Below are positions 16,854 through 25,200 of a stretch of DNA of 26,346 bases, piece by piece. The translations under genes and the position numbers were made by a program. The notes beneath the pieces are model-generated. The model ran no database searches. It was not told where the DNA came from and was given only the letters and a program-made list of their open reading frames with translations. The first letter of the stretch is position 1. Each line of letters begins with the position of its first letter. This DNA is from a virus: the IMG/VR virus record IMGVR_UViG_3300025099_000116, positions 1 through 26,346 of that record, one strand, 5' to 3'.

Positions 16854-17663
16854 ATGTTATTAGAAATATTAGAAACATTTAATTATGAACCTCAATTAGC
16901 AATGCCTTTACCGCTTTTAGCTATAGCTGCGGTTGGTGCTGCTGGTCAAGTTGTGTCAGGCATAATAGCTAGCAATAAAGCTAATAAAGCTAAAACCGAT
17001 GCTAAAATACTACAAGATCAACTTACAGACTTAGAAAACTCTAGACAGGATATTTACAATGCTAGTCAAGATATAAAAGATTTAGCTGGCCAAATAACTA
17101 ATCCTTATGCTAACCTACCAGTTGCTACTCAAGCTGCAGAAATGCAAGCTGAACAAGCTGATTTGGCTTTAGCAAATACTTTAGATTCTATGCAAGCTGG
17201 AGGTTTTGGAGCTGGTGGAGCAACAGCATTAGCACAGGCAGCAGCTAGAAGTAAAAGAGGTATATCAGCTAACATCGAACAACAAGAAGCTAGAAATAAT
17301 CAATTAAAAGCTCAAGGTGAAATAAGTGTACAAAATCAAAAGTTATCACTAGAGCAAGCTGCTATTGGAGCTGAACAACAAGCTTGGCAGCAACAAGAAA
17401 ACAGAGAGTTGATGCAGTTAGACAGGACTCAAGCTTTAATAGATAATCAAATGGCTCAACAAATGCAATACCAAGCAGATGCTATGGGTGCTTTTACTGG
17501 AGCTGCAGGAGGTTTAATGCAAATGGGTATTGCTGGAGCTGGTAATATAGATCCAGTTACTCAGCAAATAAATGCTTTAAATAGACAGCAAAGAAAAAAC
17601 ACAAGACAAAGTAATAGGATAATTAAAAGAAATGCTAGAATAGATAGTAGACCTGCTTTTTGA
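16854..17663 (+). CDS. Putative internal virion (ejection) protein
   Basis: A 269-residue protein of the type ejected into the cell to build a DNA conduit. Residues 17-40 (MPLPLLAIAAVGAAGQVVSG and on) form one hydrophobic Ala/Gly-rich segment that could insert in membrane. The rest is helical and rich in Gln/Ala/Glu (residues 45-205), with a GGFGAGGATALAQAAARSKRG turn at 115-135, and the C-terminus is basic (RQQRKNTRQSNRIIKRNARI). This resembles gp14-like internal proteins of T7-type phages in layout, not in provable sequence. I chose the first ATG because it has the A-rich leader seen at the other starts; the alternative ATG at 16902 would begin just before the hydrophobic segment. Tandem stops TGA-TAG end the gene. 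Confidence 0.68.
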   Translation: MLLEILETFNYEPQLAMPLPLLAIAAVGAAGQVVSGIIASNKANKAKTDAKILQDQLTDLENSRQDIYNASQDIKDLAGQITNPYANLPVATQAAEMQAEQADLALANTLDSMQAGGFGAGGATALAQAAARSKRGISANIEQQEARNNQLKAQGEISVQNQKLSLEQAAIGAEQQAWQQQENRELMQLDRTQALIDNQMAQQMQYQADAMGAFTGAAGGLMQMGIAGAGNIDPVTQQINALNRQQRKNTRQSNRIIKRNARIDSRPAF

Positions 17664-17684
17664 TAGTAAAAATTAATTAATAAT

Positions 17685-19253
17685 ATGGGAACATACAGAC
17701 AACCAAGTCAAATAATCGATAAAAGTTTTAATACTTTAAATCAGGGTTTACAAAACGTTAATCAGCAAATAGGTAATGAGCTTAGGTTTCAAAGAGCTCA
17801 AGAAATAGCTAGAGCTAAAGAAGCTAAAAAAGAGCAAGAAAAAAAAGATAAAGAATTAAAAGACTTAAAAAATAGACAACAAGCAGCTGTAGATGGTTAT
17901 CAAGTTAATATAGACAATTGGGAAGGTATTAATCAAAAAAGAACTGATGATTGGGGACAAGAAGCTGTTAGTATTCAAAATCAATTAAAAAACAATGCTC
18001 AACATTATTTAGATATAATGGGTGATAATTTACCAGATACAGAAGCTTATAGAGCAGCTGAAAGAGCTATTAAAAACATGATAACTCAATATCCGGTTAT
18101 GGCAGCTTTATTAAATGGTGAAGCTAAAGAAGTTGAAAACGCTTATGTTAATGGAGAGTGGATTAAAGAAGGCAATGATGGTGCTATACTAAACAGTGAT
18201 GATCCTTTACATGCTACTAAAAAGAATATGTTATTAGATATTGCCAAAGGATACAATCCTGAAAGGTTTCAAGTTATAGGTACACCATCTGGTTTTGACA
18301 TTACTTATACAGGTGCAGATGGCAAAGAGTTTAATCTAAATGCAAATGATTATAAAAGTTATAAAGAAGGTGGTAATGATTTAGTAAGTACAGTAAACGG
18401 TAAAGAGTTTGATACTTTTATAGGTGGTATTTGGGGAGAATTAAAAGAAGATTGGAAGCCAGTTCAAACAAAAATTATTGATTACAGAGAAGAATTAAAC
18501 GAAAAAGGCAAACTTGAAACTATAAAATTTACTGATGTTGAAAATAGTTACATTCAGGCTAGAAAAAATGTTAATGAAACTTTGGATGACTGGTTTAATA
18601 AAGGTGCTAGATTAACACAGTCTGAATGGCAAATGCTGGGTGGAAAAGGTGTTTATAGTCCAGATAAAAATAATGAAGAAGCAAAAAAACTTTTAATTAA
18701 AAAAATTGAAAACAAATACTTAAAAGAAGAAGACAACTACACTCTAAGTGAAGAAGAAATAAGAAAAGGTGGAGGTAATAGTGTAAAAGGTGAAGAAACA
18801 AAAGTAGTAAGTTATGATACAATAATAAATGATGCTACAGCTTTTGAAAAAGCTCTTAAAAATCCTAATAGAGTAATTTCTACAGGCGAAGAGGTTAAAC
18901 CGGGAGACGTTGAATCAGGTAAAGCTCAAAGACTTAGTGATACTGAAGCTAAACTTAAAGTCAAATTAACAAATGATTTAAAAAGTAGATTTGAAGGAAG
19001 CGGATTTGCAACAGGTTCAGGAACTAAAATAATACAAGATATAAAAATTAAATACAAAGATGGCAAGTTATTGTTCTTCCCTCAAGTTAATTATGCTGCA
19101 GCAGGCAGCGATGAGGATTTAAAAACCCTTAAAGAATACTCTTCAGGTATACCTATTACAAATGAAAGATTATTAAAGTTTGAAAAACAAATAAAAGAAA
19201 TAGCTAAAGACTCCGTAGTTTCTACAGGTGTTGGAGCTAAGTTTAATCAATAA
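17685..19253 (+). CDS. Putative internal virion / cargo protein
   Basis: I do not recognise a named family. The 522-residue protein begins with a Gln/Asn-rich stretch (YRQPSQIIDKSFNTLNQGLQ) and a strongly charged coiled-coil-like helix at about residues 35-70 (Lys/Glu/Arg-rich). Next is a mixed region with WGQEAVSIQNQLKNNAQHYL, and then a Gly/Asp-rich beta stretch (PSGFDITYTGADGKEFNLNA). The C-terminal third is Lys/Glu-rich. No hydrophobic segment long enough for a membrane span is visible. It lies 21 bases after the hydrophobic ejection-type protein and 12 bases before the giant gene, so all three are probably packaged and delivered together. That role is inferred from position and composition. 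Confidence 0.6.
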   Translation: MGTYRQPSQIIDKSFNTLNQGLQNVNQQIGNELRFQRAQEIARAKEAKKEQEKKDKELKDLKNRQQAAVDGYQVNIDNWEGINQKRTDDWGQEAVSIQNQLKNNAQHYLDIMGDNLPDTEAYRAAERAIKNMITQYPVMAALLNGEAKEVENAYVNGEWIKEGNDGAILNSDDPLHATKKNMLLDIAKGYNPERFQVIGTPSGFDITYTGADGKEFNLNANDYKSYKEGGNDLVSTVNGKEFDTFIGGIWGELKEDWKPVQTKIIDYREELNEKGKLETIKFTDVENSYIQARKNVNETLDDWFNKGARLTQSEWQMLGGKGVYSPDKNNEEAKKLLIKKIENKYLKEEDNYTLSEEEIRKGGGNSVKGEETKVVSYDTIINDATAFEKALKNPNRVISTGEEVKPGDVESGKAQRLSDTEAKLKVKLTNDLKSRFEGSGFATGSGTKIIQDIKIKYKDGKLLFFPQVNYAAAGSDEDLKTLKEYSSGIPITNERLLKFEKQIKEIAKDSVVSTGVGAKFNQ

Positions 19254-19265
19254 ATTAAATAATAT

Positions 19266-22200
19266 ATGAATCCAGAAGCTCTACAAGCAGCCTTCCAGTT
19301 ATTCGTTGATACAGGTTATAATGGTACATCAGAAGACTTTGTTAATTTAATAAATACTAATGAAGAAGCTTTGAAGGCATCATTTAATCAATTTGTTGAA
19401 ACAGGTTATAATGGTTCTGAAGAAGACTTTAAAAATTTAGTAGGTGTTTCTGGCGAAATAACAAAACCTAAAAAAGAAAAAGAAGAAATTATCCCTAAAA
19501 AAGAAGAAATTATCTCTGAAGTAGAAACTTTTGATTGGAAGCCTAGCATGTCTGCTAAAGAATATGAAGCTCTTCCACTGATGGATAAAGAAAGAGCTAA
19601 TTGGGAAAAATTTAAAGAAATAGAATTAGGAAAACAAGAAATACAAGTTGTAGAACCAGATGTTACAGTAGATACAGATGCTTTTTCTAGCTTAGAAGAC
19701 ATACCAGATTATGAAGGTTTGACTCAAGGTACTAGTCTAGCTCCTGACAAGGATGGATTATACAATGTTCTCATAGAAGATGTAGTCAAAACTATATCTA
19801 CACCAAGCTTTCCAGGAGAACCTAGTTTTACTAGTGGTGATAAAGTTATAGATAAGCGTAAGGCTAATAAAGAAGAAATGGAAGTGTTGCTTCCTGTTAT
19901 GGATGCTTTACAAAAAGAAGCTTTTAAAAATCTACAAGATTATGGATTTAGTAATGAAAATGCTTTAGGCTCTGATACTTATACTATATCTACAGAGCAA
20001 CATGCTGTAATAAAAGATAGTATTTATGATAAATTTGTAAAAAAAGCAGGTATACCTATTGATAAAGGTTCTTTTGATTTTTTATATAATGAAACTATTG
20101 TAGATAATAAAGACCAAGTAGAAAGAGATTATAAATCAAATAGAATAAGACCTGAGTCTACTGAAGTTTCACCTGAGTTTAAGGAGATATTTGTTTTAGA
20201 AGCTGACAAAGGCAAAAGTGAAGTAGAACTTGCTAGTGATAGTTTAAAAGCTAAACAATTTGAAATAACTAAAGAATTAAACAATATAAATAATGTTTTA
20301 ATTCCTCAAGCTGTTAATAGAACAGTTGATAAAGATGAATCTTCTACAAAAAGAAATCGTCAGCTAGACGATTTAAACAAAAGAAAGATAGAACTAGAAA
20401 ACGATTATAAAGATCTTGATAAAGCTATAGAGCAAAATGCTACAAGTACTAAAGTAATAGGTGGTTGGATGCCTGGAGATCCTTTATCTTTCCAAGGAAA
20501 ACCTAGAACTTACAAGGAAATAAACGAAGAGTTAAACTCTAAGTTTTTTAATATGCAAGGTAGAAGTAAAGAGTCTACAAAAAAATTAAATAAAGTATCT
20601 CAAGATGTTGAGAATACAGCAGGTGTTAGGGCTCAAAACTTAATAAATGAAAACCCAGCTTTATCTCAAAGAGAAGCTGTAGAGCAATTGTTTAACGATG
20701 AGCTTTTGTATTTACAACAGTTTGAAGCTGATGGTAGAAATAGTTTTGTTAATTTAAAATTTACACCAGAGCAACTTTCAGGTGGTAATCCAATGGGAGC
20801 AAAAGTGTTAAGAGCTTTAGACGCAAATGGACTAAAAGATAACATAGATAACAACGGTAATATAAATATATCTCTATATGATTTAAGAGCTGCTGGTATT
20901 GATTCTAGAAACTTTGAAGGTTACTTTGATGAATTAGCTAATTTAATAAGTGATAAAGATCTTAACGCTGTTAAAATGTACAATGAAGAGGTTGATGAAG
21001 TAACTGTAGCAGCTAGAACTTTTAGAAATTTAGCTATAAACAACGTAGATGTTGGAGCTATAGAAAAACCTGATGGTTTTGTTAATCTTCTACAAACTGG
21101 AGCTGTTGCTACTTTGGAAACTTTAGGTATGAACAAGAGTGAAGCTGAAGAATTTTTAACAGGTACAACTGAAGGGACGGCTAGAACTCAAATAGATAAT
21201 TTAGATAGAGCTATAAAAACTGCTAATAACACACCTGATATACAAGCATCAATGGGTGGTAAAATAGAATTAACAGAAGATCAGAAAGAAAACATATCTA
21301 TGAGCATGACAGAAGAAGTTACTTCTGGAATAGGTGGTTTTGTGCCTGACTTAATGATATTAGGCGCTACTGGAGGCGTTATGAATGCTATGGGTTATGC
21401 TAAGTTAATTAGTAAAATGTCACCTATGGCTAAGTTTATAACCGGAGCTGTTGTTGAAGAAGCTAAGATGCAAACAATACTAGATATGAAACCTGGTGGT
21501 GGTGCTACTTTTTATACTTTAGGTGCAGCAACAAGCGGTATAAAACTTAAAGGGGCATTCGCGTGGTTAGATCCTTTGTTTCAAAAAGTTATAAAAGCCG
21601 GACCAATTGGAGCTATATCAGCTGAAGGAGCTGGAGTTGCAGAACTAGCTTATGAAAGCTTTATGGGTGATAAAAACTTTAAAGCAGAGTTCGATGAGAT
21701 GTATAAAGACTTTAGCACAGTATCAAGAAGAGCTATTGTTAATAGTATGGTCTTTGGTTTAACGGGTTTTACACACGTTAAAAGAGGGGACTTCATGACT
21801 ACTCAAAGAAAGTATGAAGTTATTTCTGAATTAAAAAACGAAGTTAATAACTTGATGGGGCAAAAGTTAGACTTTGTTGATGGTTTTTCTAGTGAATTAA
21901 AAGTAGATAAAGATGGTGTTGTAATTCCAGACCAATTAAAGCCTAAAAAACAATTTAAAGATTTATCACCAAAAGATCAAAAGAAATTTGCAGAGTATAC
22001 TCAAAGAATACAAACTTTAAATCAAGAGATACAAGCTCAAACTATGCATCATAAGTTAGATCCTAATTCTAAAAACTTTGAAAAAGACTTTGATAAAATG
22101 ATTACAGAGCCTATGAATAGAGCTATGAAATCTCTTGTACCAAATTTTGAAGGTGTTAAAGTTAAGTTTGGTAGAAGAAGCGATCCTAAAACTCCTATGT

Positions 22201-25200
22201 TTAAAAAGAACTTTGACAGTGCAGAAAACACTGCTCAGTATAATCCTAAGACAAAAGAAATGTTTTTTGACTTAGATGCTTATACGGCTGGTAAACCTCC
22301 TCATGAATTTACACATGTTGCTTTAAACGCTTATCTTGAAGCTAATCCTGGTATGAAATTAAACTTTACTAAAAACTTAGGTAAAGTATTTGAAGGATTT
22401 GACTTTGGTGAATTTGAAGGAACTGAGCTAGCTAAAAGAATTAAAGAAAGATATAATATAGATCTTAGAACATGGAAAGGTAAGAACTTAGCAGCTGAAG
22501 AATACTTAGCTTTTATGGGTGAATTTTTAGCTGATCCAAAAGTTTATTACAGCAACCCAGACTTAGCATCTACTTTCATGAATCAAGTTAGATTAGAAGT
22601 TAAAGACTTTCTTGTTGAGGCTGGCTTAAAAACACCTAATGTTAAAACAGCTAAAGATGTAGTTCAACTACTAGGCATGATAGGTGAGAAAACTAGAATG
22701 GGTGGAAGGTTTGAAGTTAAAATGCAAACACTTGCTAAGTTAGATGAAATAGATGTAATAGGCGCAGAACTAGTTAAAGCCAATAGAGAAGCTGAAGGTA
22801 AAAAAGTAGCTTCTAAAGATTTAACAGAAGATATTAAAGTTACAGATCTTAAAGCTAACGTTAAAAGTATATCTAAAGAAAATGTAAATAAAGCTAAAAA
22901 AACAGTTCAAAAACTAGTTGAAAAAGCAGGTGGAGATATAGATAGAAATCTAACTAAAAAAGAAAAAGATATATTTAATAAAGAGATAGAGTTCATGTCC
23001 TTAGACGCTTTAGGCTTTAGAAAAGATATTGGAATACCTGGAAAAGTTAAAATACCAGCTTCAGAAGCAATATCTTATGCTAATCAGTTTTTACCAGGTA
23101 TATTAAGAAGATATAAAAAAACAGATGCTAGTGGTAAAACTAGACAGTTTTCTACATTATTTTACAGTAACATAAAACCAAAAAGACAAGCCTTTTATGG
23201 TAAACAAGAAAAATTAAGCGAATTAGGAAAGCAGGAAAGACTAAGTGATGTAGATACAGAAGGAAGAGAAAAGCGTGATATAGTTTCAAAAGAAGCAACG
23301 CCAGAAGAAGCTATTATAGCTTCAGAAGAAAGAAAAGCTAAAGTAACTCCAAAGTCTAAAATAACTAGAGACTTTCCAGAGATATTTACTGAAGATTTAA
23401 AAAATGAAATTGATAAAGGCTTATTAGAAATATTTGAAGGAGAAATACCAGGTGTCGAAACAAAAGAATTTAAAAGCTTTATAACAGAAGCATCGAGAAG
23501 TAAGTTAACTAATAAAGTTAAAAAAGCTTTAGGCGGAGGTAAAAACTATGAATTTTCTATTAAGAAAATGTCAGAAAAAATGAAGGAAACTTTAGATCCT
23601 AGATTCTTTGTTAGATTAGAAAGTCAAACCAAACCTGAAAATAGAATATTTACCAAACCACCTAGGCGTTTAACTAAGCAAACTGAAATTGATGCAGCTA
23701 TGCTTAACGATAAAGTGTATGTGGAAAATACTGCTCAAGGCGTGAATATATACGAGTTTAAAGATTTTACTCCAAAACAATTATCAGATTATATATTAGC
23801 GCCAACTATAAGTCCTACCACCGGAGCTAAGAGTGGATTAAGAGGTACTAGAAAAACAGCCTTTGCAGAAGGTTTAGTTGATAGATTAACTAGAGATGCT
23901 ACTCCACAAAACTTAAAAAGAATAGGTAAAGAACCTAAAGAGATAGCTGAAATAAGTAAGAAAATGCAAGTTGATCCGTCAACTACAATGGCTTCTAAAG
24001 ATTTAACAAGAAAATACAATACAGAAAATCCAAATAAAAAAGTATCAGAAAAAGAAGTAGAAAAAGTTATTGGTGAGTTTTTAAAGGGTGGAAAAGAAAT
24101 GGAGGAAGCAGCTATAAACAATCCAGAGCTTGGAGAGTTTATTAACGATACTTACTTTAATGTTTTAGAAGGTTCGCAGCCAAAAGTAAAAAGCTCTGGC
24201 TACATTAACCAAGTTAGAAATAAAGTTTTAAATAAAGAAAATTTAAATGCAATATCTAAAAACCTTGATGTTCCTGTAGAAACTTTAAAACCTATATTAG
24301 AAAAAATAGTAAATCAAGAAAGTTTCTTCTATACGGAAGATAAATTACCTCAAGTAAGACAACAAGAACTTTTAGAATTTCAATCAAGTATTATAGATTT
24401 TGCTGAAAATACTTTTCCAAAAGAAATTATTGATGCTTTAACAAGTAAGCAAATAGAACAGCTTGTTGGATACGCAGAGAAAACATCTGGAAAAGGTGGA
24501 GAGTCTAAAGGAATTATTGATGCTTTAAAAATAGATAATCAAAGTTTTAAAAAAGGCCTTAAAAACAACAAAAGTTTAAAAGAAAACAAAATATTATCTA
24601 ATGAAACGAAAGAACTTATAAAAGATGTTGATTGGAAAAGTATAAAAGTTCAAAATGTAACCGGTCAATTTAAAAGTTACAATGAAAAATTAAGAAAAGG
24701 AGAATTAATAACTAAATCAGAAAAAGAAGCGGCTTATCCTAAGATAGACGCAGAAAATTATAGAAAAGCTCAAGAAGCAATATCTGCAATGAAGAAAGAC
24801 TATTTAAATTCCAAGAAAAATAATTTAAAAAGTCTAGAAAAAGGAATTAACTTTATATGGAACCTAGGAAGAGCTAATACTAGTATGATAGCTGGGCAAA
24901 GAGGTTTAATACCAATGGAATTTGTTTATAGACCTGAAGGTTTTCAAACTATGGATAAAAGAAATCCTTTATGGAAAAAAGCATATGATAAAGCAGTTGA
25001 AGAAGCTAAATTAAATCCTAAAAAATTAATTAAAAAAGTTGGTCCAGATTATACTTTAGATCAGTATGCTACTTGGAAAGCTAACGAGTTTGCTAAAATG
25101 AAAGGAGAGCATTTTAATCCAAGTGCTGGAGAGTCAGCTTCTGAAGTATTAGGCATTTTAAAAGGTGAGTTTGAAGCTCGAACAAGTGAAAGTATTCTTA

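Noticed and set aside
16902-17663. Internal start at 16902 for the ejection-type protein
   Set aside because: The upstream ATG at 16854 has the A-rich leader shared by other genes here, whereas 16902 does not; it remains possible because the hydrophobic segment starts there.
1705-17690. Five of twelve proteins begin Met-Gly, as if N-myristoylated or coordinated
   Set aside because: Gly as second residue is common in bacterial proteins and favours Met removal; no further consensus follows.
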